From NCBI GenBank assembly GCA_947630285.1, contig CANRHD010000015.1, forward strand, positions 1 through 54,719: DNA of 54,719 nt. Reading direction: 5' to 3'. The position numbers and the translations under genes were made by a program. Of the stretch, positions 32,764-41,763 are shown piece after piece. The stretch's first letter is position 1, and each line of letters begins with the position of its first letter. The stretch comes from an uncultured Clostridia bacterium. GTDB taxonomy: Bacteria; Bacillota; Clostridia; Oscillospirales; Acutalibacteraceae. The notes below the pieces were generated by a model. That model was not told where the DNA came from. It did no database searches and saw nothing but the letters and a program-made list of their open reading frames with translations.

Positions 32764-35613
32764 TTGAAAACTCTTACCGACAGAAAAAAAACTGCCGTCA
32801 ATACTCTGCTTGCGGCTTTGCTTGCGGCGGCGGCTTTTATTATATTGTGTGCGTTAAACAATATCTCTCCTTTCGGGACAAATACTGTACTTAGAAATGA
32901 CGGACTCCACCAATATGCGCCGTTTTTACTCAATTATTGCGAAAGGATAAAGGACGGTGCGTCCGTTTTGTTTTCCTGGCAGTCGGGCGGCGGCACAAAT
33001 ATGTTTACGCTTATCTGCTATTATCTTTTAAGCCCCTTTAATTTTATAGGACTTTTCTTTAACAGCTCTGATATAGACATCGCAATGTGGTTTATCATTT
33101 TGGCTAAGACGGTATGTATGGCGGTAAGCTCATGCTATTATTTTCAAAAAAAGACCTCCGATTACGATTTTATTGCGATAGCGTTCTCTTTGGTTTATAC
33201 TTTCGGCGGCTTTTATATAGCTTATTACTACAACACCATGTGGCTCGACGCCCTGATAATGCTTCCGCTTATTGCGCTCGGCATTGAAAACATCGTAAAC
33301 GGCAAAAAGGCGACGCTTTATTTCATCTCCCTTGCGTACGCTATATTCGTAAATTTCTACCTTGGCTATATGATTTGCATATTTGCCGTGCTTTACTTCT
33401 TCTATCTCATCTTCTCAAAGGACATTTCAAGGAACGCCTCCGAAAAGGCCGAGGACGAAGCGCCCATTATGAAAGTTATGCTTAAATTCGGCGTGTCGTC
33501 TTTGTTCGCCGGGCTTATATGCTTCGTTGTAATATTGCCAGTGATTTTTGCAATAGGCAACACCTTGGGTAAAACCTCAACTTTCGGCGACGGGTCGTTT
33601 TTTAACTTCTTGGATTTCTTAAGCGCCCACCTTACGGGCGTTGTTCCCCCTGCTATGACAATTACGGAAAAAACGCTCCCGTATGCTATGGGCAGTATGC
33701 TCACGCTTTTAACGGTTCCGGCGTTTTTCTTCCTTAAAAATGTAAAGCCCAATAAAAAGGTCGCGACGGCGGCGGTACTCGCCATATTCTATTTTTCGTT
33801 CTGCATACCCAAAATGAACGCATTTTGGCACGGCTTTGCAGAACCGAGCGGACTGCCGTACAGATTTGTATTTTTATATCTGTTCTTTATAATTACGCTT
33901 GCGTATGAGGTGGTAAGGAACCTTAAAAGCCTGCCCGTTTGGTCGTTTGGCGTCTCGGCGGCGCTTGTTGCGGCGGCGTTGGTTTACACAAGGTTTTCGT
34001 CTTTCAAAGACCACTTTACTAAAAATACGGTAATTATCAGCGCCGTTGCGGTTGTTGTCTATTTTGTTATCCTTTTGCTTTTAAAATACGAAAAGCTTAA
34101 TAAAAGATTTTTACAAACTGCGCTTTGCGTGCTGATTGCCGTTGAAATCGTATCGGGAAACAGATTATCGCTTATTTCAAGCAAAAGCTTTGATAATTAT
34201 TTCAAAAACGCCTCCGAAAAAGAAGAGGCGGCGGAGTATGTAGGGGAACAGGATAAAAACGCAAGGCTTGAGGTCTTGGAAAGCAATAACTATGGTTTTA
34301 GCAACAACCCTGTAATGTACGGGTATAACGGCTTATCATCTTTCTCGTCCCTTGCGGATTCTCTGTATTCTTTTACGCAAAATATGATGGGAAATGTAGG
34401 CAACAACTTTAATCAATTTACTTATAGCCCCCAAACGCCCGTTTATAATTCGGTTTTCTCCCTCGATTATGTGCTTGATTTGAACAAGTTCGTAAATGCG
34501 GAAAATCCGTTTTATGAAAAAGTAAAGGATATTGGCGAGGGCACGCTTTACAAGGTGAAATACACCCTGCCCATGGGCTACTGCGTAAGCAAAAATATAG
34601 AAAATTGGGATCCGGCGGATTATAGGACATTAGCAGTTCATTCACAGTTGTGGAAAAGCATAACGGGTCAGGACGATTTAATTGTACCCTTGAAAGAAGA
34701 AAACATAGAATACACAAACTGCACCGCTGCAGATAAAAATGCGATAAACCAATATATACAGGACCATGTTACCGAAAATGCGGTTGACGAGCATGAACAT
34801 GAGCACGATGAAAATATTGCGGCGGCAGGCGACTCGGCCGGCGGTGAAAATAACGATTCTTACGACTTTACAAAAAATAACTTGGCGGAAATTCTTTCAC
34901 AAATCGGCGGATTGTATGCTTTCAAAGCCACGGCGGATAATTTCTCGGTTTCGTTTGACTATAAAGCGCAGGAAGACGGGGAAGTTTATGCGCTTGCAAG
35001 CAGCGGCTCAATGCAAACGCTTACCGTTATCAGGCAGAACGGCGAAAAGTATGCTTTTGATGTTTCCAAAAAGCATTTAAACGATATAGGTTATTTTACA
35101 AAGGGTGAAACATATACTCTTGTAGTCTCAAACCCCGACAGGGATTTTGAAGAATATGACAACAGCCTTACGCTTACCGATTCTATCCAAATGTCGGTGG
35201 GTTCGGTGAACGAAGCGAAATTTTCCGAGGCTTACAACAAAATACTCGATAACGGCGCTTTGCAGATAAAGGAGTTTGAGGACTCGCATATTTACGGCAC
35301 GGTAAATGCAAAATCGGACTGCGTTATGATGCTTCCCATGCCGTATGACGAGGGCTGGACGGTTTTCGTTGACGGCGAAGCGGTTGAGCTTACCGAGCAT
35401 ACAAGCCATATTATGATGTTTGAGCTTTCGGCAGGCGAGCACGAGATAGAGCTGTCATATTTCCCTCTCGGACTTAAAGAGGGTATATTTGTTTCTGCGG
35501 CGGCGGCGCTGGGATTATTAATGGTTTTGCTTTTAGGCAAGGTTCATAAAATGAAAATGGAGCTTGCACAGGAAGAGCAGACAAAAGATTCTGACGAAAA
35601 GGGCAAGGAATAA
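32764..35613 (+). CDS. YfhO family membrane protein
   Basis: A 949-residue polytopic protein of the YfhO family (GT-C-like glycosyltransferase fold; B. subtilis and Listeria members glycosylate teichoic acids). The N-terminal signature RNDGLHQYAPFL with the loop acidic residue, then about 12 membrane helices to residue 470, a large external domain (about 480-910) and a final membrane helix (about 905-930) fit the family. An unusual His/Glu-rich insert HEHEHDE sits near residue 677. TTG start after AAAGGGG. It is co-transcribed with the prepilin peptidase, so glycosylation of pilins or wall polymers is a plausible but unproven role. Confidence 0.82.
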   Translation: MKTLTDRKKTAVNTLLAALLAAAAFIILCALNNISPFGTNTVLRNDGLHQYAPFLLNYCERIKDGASVLFSWQSGGGTNMFTLICYYLLSPFNFIGLFFNSSDIDIAMWFIILAKTVCMAVSSCYYFQKKTSDYDFIAIAFSLVYTFGGFYIAYYYNTMWLDALIMLPLIALGIENIVNGKKATLYFISLAYAIFVNFYLGYMICIFAVLYFFYLIFSKDISRNASEKAEDEAPIMKVMLKFGVSSLFAGLICFVVILPVIFAIGNTLGKTSTFGDGSFFNFLDFLSAHLTGVVPPAMTITEKTLPYAMGSMLTLLTVPAFFFLKNVKPNKKVATAAVLAIFYFSFCIPKMNAFWHGFAEPSGLPYRFVFLYLFFIITLAYEVVRNLKSLPVWSFGVSAALVAAALVYTRFSSFKDHFTKNTVIISAVAVVVYFVILLLLKYEKLNKRFLQTALCVLIAVEIVSGNRLSLISSKSFDNYFKNASEKEEAAEYVGEQDKNARLEVLESNNYGFSNNPVMYGYNGLSSFSSLADSLYSFTQNMMGNVGNNFNQFTYSPQTPVYNSVFSLDYVLDLNKFVNAENPFYEKVKDIGEGTLYKVKYTLPMGYCVSKNIENWDPADYRTLAVHSQLWKSITGQDDLIVPLKEENIEYTNCTAADKNAINQYIQDHVTENAVDEHEHEHDENIAAAGDSAGGENNDSYDFTKNNLAEILSQIGGLYAFKATADNFSVSFDYKAQEDGEVYALASSGSMQTLTVIRQNGEKYAFDVSKKHLNDIGYFTKGETYTLVVSNPDRDFEEYDNSLTLTDSIQMSVGSVNEAKFSEAYNKILDNGALQIKEFEDSHIYGTVNAKSDCVMMLPMPYDEGWTVFVDGEAVELTEHTSHIMMFELSAGEHEIELSYFPLGLKEGIFVSAAAALGLLMVLLLGKVHKMKMELAQEEQTKDSDEKGKE

Positions 35614-35616
35614 GCT

Positions 35617-36429
35617 ATGGCGGATTACGAGGTTTTTTTGCTTGCGATGCGTATTTACATATCGGTTTTAATATTTATTTTCGGCATCTGCATCGGAAGC
35701 TTTTTAAATGTGCTGGTTTACAGAATACCTCTGGGTATTGATTTTAAAAAAGGTTCGTCGTTTTGCCCAAGCTGTAAGCACGAGCTTAAATGGTACGATC
35801 TTTTTCCCCTTTTCAGTTGGCTGTTTTTAAGGGGTAAATGCCGTTACTGCAAGGCGAAAATCTCTCCCATTTATCCCATAGGCGAAAGCATTACGGGCAT
35901 TATGTTCGTATTGTCATATGTCATCGGCACAGGCTGTGAACTAAAGCTTGCCCTGCTCGGTTATTTTATGATATGCTCGGCTCTGTTTGTAATATTTTGC
36001 ATTGACTTTAAGCATATGTTTATTCCCGATTCTATGTGGATAACCATATTGCTCGGCGGCATTGTAATTTATATCGACTCGCTTATTTCAAACGGCTGGG
36101 ACAAAAAGGAGCTTATCGGCAGGATCGTAGGCTCGCTCATAGTAAGCGTTTTGTTTTATCTTATAGCCTACATTAAGCCCGACGCAATGGGCGGAGGGGA
36201 TATTAAGCTTATGTTTGCCGCAGGCTTTGCCCTCGGCGCAATTAAGGTGATGTTTGCGCTGCTTGTCGGCGGCTTGTCGGGTACAATATATCTTTTGGTT
36301 ACAAATTCCCTTAAAAAGGAGAATATGAAAAAGCAGGTGCCTTTCGGGCCTCACCTTGCGGTGGGAATTTTTACGGCGCTGATGTTCGGCGATTTGATTA
36401 TTAATTGGTACATAAAATTGTTTTTATAA
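35617..36429 (+). CDS. pilD: Prepilin peptidase
   Basis: A 270-residue bifunctional leader peptidase/methyltransferase of family A24. N-terminal GSFLNVLVYRIP and a four-cysteine zinc region (CPSC...CRYC) match the methylase half. The two catalytic aspartates lie in IDFKHMFIPD (near residue 130) and GGGDIK (near residue 194). Eight membrane helices are expected. It removes the leader of the five prepilins encoded upstream and methylates the new N-terminus. Three bases after the yfhO stop. Confidence 0.94.
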   Translation: MADYEVFLLAMRIYISVLIFIFGICIGSFLNVLVYRIPLGIDFKKGSSFCPSCKHELKWYDLFPLFSWLFLRGKCRYCKAKISPIYPIGESITGIMFVLSYVIGTGCELKLALLGYFMICSALFVIFCIDFKHMFIPDSMWITILLGGIVIYIDSLISNGWDKKELIGRIVGSLIVSVLFYLIAYIKPDAMGGGDIKLMFAAGFALGAIKVMFALLVGGLSGTIYLLVTNSLKKENMKKQVPFGPHLAVGIFTALMFGDLIINWYIKLFL

Positions 36430-36446
36430 CAACAGCTTACGGCTGT
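36430..36446 (+). other. Small hairpin after pilD
   Basis: AACAGC/GCTGTT with a five-base loop directly after the pilD stop codon, without a T run; probably an mRNA 3' structure just upstream of the true terminator. Confidence 0.4.
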
Positions 36447-36454
36447 TAAACTAT

Positions 36455-36503
36455 GGCAGAATAGGGTGGTAAAAAGCAATAAGCCTTTATTCTGCCTTTT
36501 TTT
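36455..36503 (+). terminator. Terminator after pilD
   Basis: GGCAGAATA pairs with TATTCTGCC around a 24-base loop and is followed by seven T. The next ribosome site starts in the T run, so the following gene either needs readthrough or has an unrecognised promoter. Confidence 0.75.
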
Positions 36504-36512
36504 GAGGTGATT

Positions 36513-37673
36513 ATGAGCGAAAACAATAAAAACGGCAAAGGTATAATGTGTCCTTACCGCAAGAAGTGCGGAGGCTGTCAGCTTCTCAATTTGAATTATG
36601 AGGAGCAGTTGAGCCATAAGATGAAAACCGAAATAAGGCTTTTGGGGAGGTTCGGCAGGGTAAGCGAAATTATAGGTATGCAAAACCCCTATAATTACCG
36701 CAATAAATCACAGTACGCCTTTGCAAGCGTAAAGGGCAAAACGGTTGCCGGGGTCTACCAGTCGTCAAGCCACAGGGTGGTGGATATTGAAAGCTGTCTT
36801 ATTACCGATAACCGTGCCGATGAAATCTGCCAAAGCGTAAAAAAACTGCTCAAAAGCTTTAAACTCAAACCGTTTGACGAAGCCTCGCAGGATGGATTTT
36901 TGCGCCATTTGCTTGTTAAAACGGGCTTTAAGAGCGGAGAAATTATGGTGGTTTTGGTAACCGCAAAGGCGGAATTTCCGAAAAAGCGCTCGTTTATCAA
37001 CGCATTAATAAAACTGCACCCCGAGATTACAACCGTTGTGCAGAATGTCAACGACAAGTTTACGAGCATGGTTCTGGGCGATAAGAGCAAAATACTGTAC
37101 GGCGGCGGTAAAATCACCGAGGAGCTTTGCTCGTTTAAATTCAGAATTTCGCCCAGGGCATTTTATCAGATAAACCCCGTTCAGACGGAGATTTTGTATA
37201 ATACGGCAATGGAGTTTGCCGATTTTAAGGGCAACGAGGCAATAATCGACGCCTACTGCGGCACGGGTACTATAGGAATTATCGCAAGCGGCCGAGTTAA
37301 GAGCGTTATCGGCGTTGAAATAAACGGGGACGCAATTAAGGACGCAAAGGAAAACGCCCGTTTAAATTCCGTAAGCAATATCGAGTTTTACAGAAGCGAC
37401 GCCGGTGAGCTTATGAAAGCTCTCGCCTCCCGTGGGCAGAGGATTGACACGGTAATTATGGACCCTGCGAGAGCCGGGGCGGATATGCCGTTTTTGACCT
37501 CGCTTGTAAAGCTTTCGCCCAAGAAAGTAATTTATATCTCCTGCAACCCCGAAACGCTCGCAAGAGACTTGACATATCTCACGAAAAACGGATACAGGGC
37601 AAGAAAAATTCAGCCCGTCGATATGTTTCCACATACAAGCCATGTCGAGACGGTAGTGTTGCTTTCCAAATAA
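36513..37673 (+). CDS. 23S rRNA (uracil-C5)-methyltransferase, RumA/TrmA family
   Basis: A 386-residue SAM-dependent RNA m5U methyltransferase. The N-terminal cysteine cluster CPYRKKCGGC with a later ESC is the iron-sulphur site of RumA-type enzymes. The SAM-binding DAYCGTGTIGI, the MDPARAG motif and the catalytic cysteine in SCNPETLARDL near residue 343 are intact. There is no TRAM domain, so it is the shorter RlmCD/RumA subtype. The ATG at 36513 follows TGAGGTGA; a GTG two codons earlier lies in that site. Confidence 0.88.
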   Translation: MSENNKNGKGIMCPYRKKCGGCQLLNLNYEEQLSHKMKTEIRLLGRFGRVSEIIGMQNPYNYRNKSQYAFASVKGKTVAGVYQSSSHRVVDIESCLITDNRADEICQSVKKLLKSFKLKPFDEASQDGFLRHLLVKTGFKSGEIMVVLVTAKAEFPKKRSFINALIKLHPEITTVVQNVNDKFTSMVLGDKSKILYGGGKITEELCSFKFRISPRAFYQINPVQTEILYNTAMEFADFKGNEAIIDAYCGTGTIGIIASGRVKSVIGVEINGDAIKDAKENARLNSVSNIEFYRSDAGELMKALASRGQRIDTVIMDPARAGADMPFLTSLVKLSPKKVIYISCNPETLARDLTYLTKNGYRARKIQPVDMFPHTSHVETVVLLSK

Positions 37674-37683
37674 ACTCCTTTTC

Positions 37684-38472
37684 CTACCGCTTTCTGAAAA
37701 CATCTAACATATGTGACGAGGCGCCGACCATATCTTTTCGCTCGCAAATGCAAAGATGATATTTCATATACATCTCAAACGCCTTATCGTCCATGCCGTC
37801 CACCGCATCGGCGATAAACCGTGTCAGCATATCGGTGCCGACATAATGCAGTCTTTCGGTATCAAAACGGCTCATCAGGGCGTCTATATCTTCACGGCGG
37901 TAAAGGGCAAATATCTCCTTAGGGGTAGAGGATAGCTTAAAGGTATTAAAATCAATCAAGGCGTCATATGCGCCGTCGTTAAAGCCGCCTCGCAGAAAAC
38001 CGAAGTGATATACAGTCATATCATTGTTGCAGTACGCCGCAAATATTATACCGCCCGTTTTGGTTACACGGATTGCTTCGCTGAGTGCGGCAAGCTTATC
38101 TTCATCGCTGTAAAGATGGTACATAGGCCCCAAAAGCAGAGTGATGTCATATTGTCCGCAGGCAATGTCTTTAAGATTTACGGCGTCGCCCTGACAAACG
38201 GAGATATTTTCCGTAGGCTTGGTGTTCGCCCTGAAGACCTCAATATTACATTCCATAAGCTCCACGGCGTCTACGGCGTAGCCGTTCTGTGCGAAATAGT
38301 GCGAATATCTGCCGGTACCTGCGCCGATTTCCAAAATGCGCATACCCGGTTTCAGATATTTTTCAACATAATGAACCGTAGTCAGGAACTCAACCGTTCC
38401 GTGCCTTGAGGTCAAACGGGCGTCCTCGTTGTGTGTGGTGTAATAGTTTTTCAGAATTTCCGTTCTTTCCAT
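37684..38472 (-). CDS. Class I SAM-dependent methyltransferase
   Basis: A 262-residue methyltransferase. Motif I is ILEIGAGTGRYSHYFA (about 47-62), followed by VDAVELM (motif post-I, acidic residue), and a motif IV region QYDITLLLGPMYHL. It looks like a small-molecule or protein methyltransferase of the UbiE/Tam-like group; the substrate is unknown. The ATG has GGAGG upstream on the minus strand. It lies downstream of the 35-codon gene at 38566-38673 but is separated from it by a terminator. Converges with the RumA gene, with only 10 bases between. Confidence 0.85.
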   Translation of the reverse strand: MERTEILKNYYTTHNEDARLTSRHGTVEFLTTVHYVEKYLKPGMRILEIGAGTGRYSHYFAQNGYAVDAVELMECNIEVFRANTKPTENISVCQGDAVNLKDIACGQYDITLLLGPMYHLYSDEDKLAALSEAIRVTKTGGIIFAAYCNNDMTVYHFGFLRGGFNDGAYDALIDFNTFKLSSTPKEIFALYRREDIDALMSRFDTERLHYVGTDMLTRFIADAVDGMDDKAFEMYMKYHLCICERKDMVGASSHMLDVFRKR

Positions 38473-38487
38473 GCTTCTGCCTCCAAA

Positions 38488-38535
38488 AAATAAAAAATCG
38501 GCGCAAATCGAAAAAAATTTCGACTTGCACCGCCA
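38488..38535 (-). terminator. Terminator of the 35-codon gene
   Basis: On the minus strand, GGCGGTGCAAGTCGAAA folds back on TTTCGATTTGCGCC with two mismatches and an A/T loop, followed by a T-rich run interrupted once by A. It ends 31 bases past the small gene's stop. Confidence 0.75.
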
Positions 38536-38565
38536 TTATCCGAATACTTATAACCCGACAACAGA

Positions 38566-38673
38566 TTATACAGAATTTTGGGTACGGCAATACAAGCCCG
38601 ACAAGGCCCAATAACGGGGATCATCATCGTGCATAACAGCCGGTAATATAAAGGCGAAGCTTTTGACTGCCAT
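38566..38673 (-). CDS. 35-residue peptide gene with its own promoter and terminator
   Basis: A short ORF beginning MAVKSFAFILPAVM, continuing with three aspartates (HDDDPRYWALSG) and ending LYCRTQNSV. It has AGGAG seven bases before the ATG, a perfect consensus promoter and its own terminator, so it is a self-contained small transcript of about 200 bases. I do not recognise a family. It could be a secreted or signalling peptide, a RiPP precursor for the adjacent methyltransferase, a membrane-active peptide, or an RNA gene in which the ORF is incidental. The signal for a real transcription unit is strong; that for the peptide is fair. Confidence 0.6.
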   Translation of the reverse strand: MAVKSFAFILPAVMHDDDPRYWALSGLYCRTQNSV

Positions 38674-38702
38674 TGCCGTACTCCTTTCGTAAATTTTAGT
38701 GC

Positions 38703-38731
38703 ATTATAGCACAGGCACGAAATTATGTCAA
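38703..38731 (-). promoter_or_regulatory. Perfect consensus promoter of the 35-codon gene
   Basis: On the minus strand TTGACA (38731-38726), exactly 17 bases, TATAAT (38708-38703). This is one of only two perfect matches noticed in the window, the other being at 31486. Confidence 0.9.
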
Positions 38732-38832
38732 CATTCAAACGGGCAAATTTACGCTCTGTTTTTGCAGAGCAAATTTTTATATATACATTTTGTTAAAAAT
38801 ATGTTATCATTAGAAACATATTAAGGGATATA

Positions 38833-38955
38833 ATGACGCAAAGCGGTTTTAAGCCGCTTAACACCGAGTGGTGGCATTTTACCCTTAAAAATGAACTATA
38901 TCCCGACACATATTTTAATTTCCCGGTAAGCGAAAGCTCCGTGGAAAATAAGTGA
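38833..38955 (+). pseudogene. Remnant of a D-Ala-D-Ala dipeptidase (VanX/DdpX) gene, C-terminal part
   Basis: A 40-codon open stretch reads MTQSGFKPLNTEWWHFTLKN and then YPDTYFNFPV. This is the conserved C-terminal end of zinc D-alanyl-D-alanine dipeptidases and contains their ExxWH element (catalytic Glu and zinc His). The upstream part with the SxHxxGxAxD zinc site is absent; an in-frame stop lies at 38794-38796 and there is no ribosome site before the ATG. It is therefore a decayed fragment. The rest of the 38732-39085 spacer holds no other recognisable gene. Confidence 0.75.
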
Positions 38956-39085
38956 TGTTTACCGCATAGGGAATTTGAAATATTATCGGAAATTATGAGC
39001 GCACCGACGGGTAATTGCGGTTGCTCAAAATACTTTAGTTAATTTCCGACTAAAGAAACAAAAACACAATTTGGGGGATAAATCA

Positions 39086-40480
39086 GTGGAAAAAAGCAAG
39101 AGAAATTCTTTTTCCGGCTCTATCGGCTTCGTGCTTGCGGCGGCCGGAAGCGCCGTCGGTCTCGGTAACATATGGAGGTTTCCGTACCTTGCCGCCAAGG
39201 ACGGGGGAGGAATGTTCCTCTTTGTGTATATAATTCTCGCCCTTACCTTTGGCTTTACGCTGTTGATTACCGAGGTATCAATAGGCAGAAAAACAAAGCA
39301 AAGCCCTTTGACCGCATACGGCGTGCTTAATAAAAAATGGAAATTTCTCGGTGTTATTGCCTGCACGGTACCTGCGATTATTTTGCCGTATTACTGTGCA
39401 ATAGGCGGCTGGGTAACAAAATATTTGTGGGTTTATATTTCGGGCAACGGCTCTTCTGCGGCCTCGGACGGATACTTTACGGATTTTATTTCCTCCGGAG
39501 CACAGCCCGTTACGGCAATGATAATTTTCCTTGCGGCGGTTGCGTTTATTGTGTTCAGGGGAGTAAATAAGGGCATAGAGGCCCTTTCAAAAATACTTAT
39601 GCCCTTGTTGCTTTTGCTTGTTGTGGGCATTTCTGTTTTTTCCCTGACAATCAGCCATACCGATGAAAGCGGAGTTACCAGAACCGGGCTTGAGGGCCTG
39701 AGCGTCTATGTAATACCGAATTTTGAGGGAATGACCGTACACGGCTTTTTGAATGTTCTGATCGACGCTATGGGTCAGCTGTTCTTCAGCCTGAGCGTGG
39801 CCATGGGCATTATGATAACTTACGGTTCTTATGTTTCGGACGGCGCAAACCTGAAAAAATCCATAAATCAAATTGAAATTTTTGATACTGCGGTCGCATT
39901 TCTCGCAGGTGTAATGATAATCCCGGCCGTTTTCACCTTTGCCGGAAGCGAGGGCATGGCGGCGTCCGGTCCGGGCCTTATGTTTGTAACGCTCCCCAAG
40001 GTTTTCAGCAAAATGGGCGTTATAGGGAACATTATGGGCGGCCTGTTTTTCGCCATGGTGCTTTTTGCGGCTCTTACAAGCGCAGTTTCGATAATGGAAG
40101 CGGTAGTGTCGAGCTTTATAGACAAATTTAAGCTTTCAAGGAACAAGGCCACAGTCATAGTAACGCTTATAGCGCTTGCGGTCGGTCTTGCCGTATGCTT
40201 CGGCTACAATGTTCTGTACTTTGAGCTTCCCCTGCCAAACGGCGCAACGGCGCAGATACTCGATGTTATGGACTATGTAAGCAATAATCTCCTTATGCCC
40301 TTGGTAGCGATAGGCACCTGCATTCTTATCGGCTGGGTAATAAAACCGCAGACGGTTATAGACGAGGTGGAAAAGACGGGCGTAAAAATGGGCAGGAAGC
40401 GTCTTTATATCGTTATGATAAAATTTATCGCCCCGGTTTTGCTTGCGGTGCTGTTTATTAAATCCCTTGGAGTTTTTTGA
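39086..40480 (+). CDS. Neurotransmitter:sodium symporter family transporter
   Basis: A 464-residue sodium-coupled amino acid transporter (SNF/NSS family, LeuT/MhsT-like). The N-terminal signature GFVLAAAGSAVGLGNIWRFPY in helix 1 holds sodium and substrate sites. About 11-12 membrane helices are visible. The GTG at 39086 is chosen because GGGGGA lies seven bases upstream and the family normally starts about 10-15 residues before the signature; a TTG at 39071 lies at the edge of the ribosome site. Bacterial members take up hydrophobic or aromatic amino acids; the exact substrate is unknown. Confidence 0.92.
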   Translation: MEKSKRNSFSGSIGFVLAAAGSAVGLGNIWRFPYLAAKDGGGMFLFVYIILALTFGFTLLITEVSIGRKTKQSPLTAYGVLNKKWKFLGVIACTVPAIILPYYCAIGGWVTKYLWVYISGNGSSAASDGYFTDFISSGAQPVTAMIIFLAAVAFIVFRGVNKGIEALSKILMPLLLLLVVGISVFSLTISHTDESGVTRTGLEGLSVYVIPNFEGMTVHGFLNVLIDAMGQLFFSLSVAMGIMITYGSYVSDGANLKKSINQIEIFDTAVAFLAGVMIIPAVFTFAGSEGMAASGPGLMFVTLPKVFSKMGVIGNIMGGLFFAMVLFAALTSAVSIMEAVVSSFIDKFKLSRNKATVIVTLIALAVGLAVCFGYNVLYFELPLPNGATAQILDVMDYVSNNLLMPLVAIGTCILIGWVIKPQTVIDEVEKTGVKMGRKRLYIVMIKFIAPVLLAVLFIKSLGVF

Positions 40481-40562
40481 TTGCTTTATGAAAACGGGAT
40501 TTTGTGTTGTTGAATATTCCGACTTAAAGTCGGTTATCAAATTTTAATATCGGAGGAACGGT

Positions 40563-40958
40563 ATGGAAAACAAAAAAATCAACGGCTTTTTAAAAACTGC
40601 CTCAATGCTTTTGCTTTTAGAGGGAGCGTTCGACATGATTTTAAGCGTAATCGCATTGGTAAACACCGGCAAAACGGACGGCGTGGCGGCTTCCGTCTGG
40701 ATGGCCGGCGGAGTTCAAACCGCCTGTTCGCTGTTATACATAGTTGTTGCGATTGCGGCGCTTGCACACAAAAACTTAACCGCATGCAGGAGCTTGGTGC
40801 TTTTCGCCCTGATTTTCAACGAGGTTGTCAATATTATCGTTTTTAAAGGCAGCATAAGCTATATGTCGGTTTTGCTTTCGCTTGTTATACCGCTTTTGTT
40901 TGTTTTTGCCTGCTACAAGCAAGGCGTTACGGACAAAGACGAGACTCAGCAAAATTAA
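40563..40958 (+). CDS. Four-helix small membrane protein, function unknown
   Basis: A 131-residue protein with four predicted membrane helices (about 12-32, 44-68, 78-95 and 100-120) and a charged C-terminal tail (TDKDETQQN). A CGGAGG site precedes the ATG. No family recognised. It stands alone between the symporter and a hairpin terminator. Confidence 0.7.
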   Translation: MENKKINGFLKTASMLLLLEGAFDMILSVIALVNTGKTDGVAASVWMAGGVQTACSLLYIVVAIAALAHKNLTACRSLVLFALIFNEVVNIIVFKGSISYMSVLLSLVIPLLFVFACYKQGVTDKDETQQN

Positions 40959-40982
40959 AGGCTCTTTTACAAAATGCAAAAT

Positions 40983-41026
40983 AAGCCGATTTCCCCTTAC
41001 TCGGGAAACCGGCTTATGCGGTTTTA
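40983..41026 (+). terminator. Terminator after the small membrane protein gene
   Basis: AAGCCG-TTTCCC pairs with GGGAAA-CGGCTT with one internal mismatch and a six-base loop; a weak T run (GCGGTTTT) follows. Confidence 0.65.
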
Positions 41027-41065
41027 ATGCCAAAGGCAAATTTACAGTCAAAGGATTTGCAAACT

Positions 41066-41755
41066 GTGAAAAAAGGACTTACAAACAATCAGCTTAAAGT
41101 AATCGCCCTTATAGCGATGACCATAGACCATATAGGCGTTGTGCTGTTCCCCGACAATGCGGTTTTCAGAATTGTCGGCAGGCTTGCGTTCCCGATTTTT
41201 GCCTATATGATTGCCGAGGGCTGTAAATACACAAGAAACAGAAAACGGTACCTGTCCGTCATAGCGTGCGAGGCATTGGTTTGCCAGCTCGTTTACATAG
41301 CGGCAGAGGGTTCTCTGTATATGAACATATTTGTAACCCTGGCGTTAAGTATTTCGTTGATTTACCTGTGCGAAAGGGCGGTAAAAGAGAGAAAAGTATC
41401 TTATTATGCGGCGGCCGCAGCGGCAGTTGCAGCAAGTTATTTTATCTGCGAGACAGCGCCGAATATTCTCGGCAATACCGATTTTATGATTGATTACGGC
41501 TTTGTCGGCGTACTGACGCCCGTGGTTATCTATTTTACAAGGGACGAAAAGCGGCAGAGGCTTGCATCGGCGTTTATAATGTGCGTGCTTTTGAGTCTTT
41601 CGTCGGGAAACATTCAGTATTTTTGCGTGTTTTCCGTTGTGCTGTTGGCGCTTTATAACGGCCAAAGGGGAAAGCGGAACATAAAATATCTGTTTTATGT
41701 TTACTATCCTCTGCATTTGGCGGCAATATATCTGATTTCATTAATAATACAGTGA
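41066..41755 (+). CDS. TraX family membrane protein
   Basis: A 229-residue polytopic protein of the TraX family. The N-terminal segment LTNNQLKVIALIAMTIDHIGVVLF...RIVGRLAFPIFAYMIAEG is the hallmark. F-plasmid TraX acetylates the pilin N-terminus; chromosomal Firmicute members are of unknown substrate and may be acyltransferases in the membrane. Given the pilus locus nearby a pilin-modifying role is conceivable but unsupported. The GTG at 41066 has AAAGGA upstream. An ATG at 41027 sits at the end of the preceding terminator and is rejected. Confidence 0.75.
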   Translation: MKKGLTNNQLKVIALIAMTIDHIGVVLFPDNAVFRIVGRLAFPIFAYMIAEGCKYTRNRKRYLSVIACEALVCQLVYIAAEGSLYMNIFVTLALSISLIYLCERAVKERKVSYYAAAAAAVAASYFICETAPNILGNTDFMIDYGFVGVLTPVVIYFTRDEKRQRLASAFIMCVLLSLSSGNIQYFCVFSVVLLALYNGQRGKRNIKYLFYVYYPLHLAAIYLISLIIQ

Positions 41756-41763
41756 GGTAAAAA

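Noticed and set aside
38806-38834. TATAAT at 38829-38834 as promoter of the symporter
   Set aside because: No acceptable -35 box at 16-18 bases and the box overlaps the ATG of the dipeptidase remnant.
41027-41065. ATG at 41027 as start of the TraX-like gene
   Set aside because: It lies at the tail of the preceding terminator and has no ribosome site; the GTG at 41066 has AAAGGA and gives a normal TraX N-terminus.
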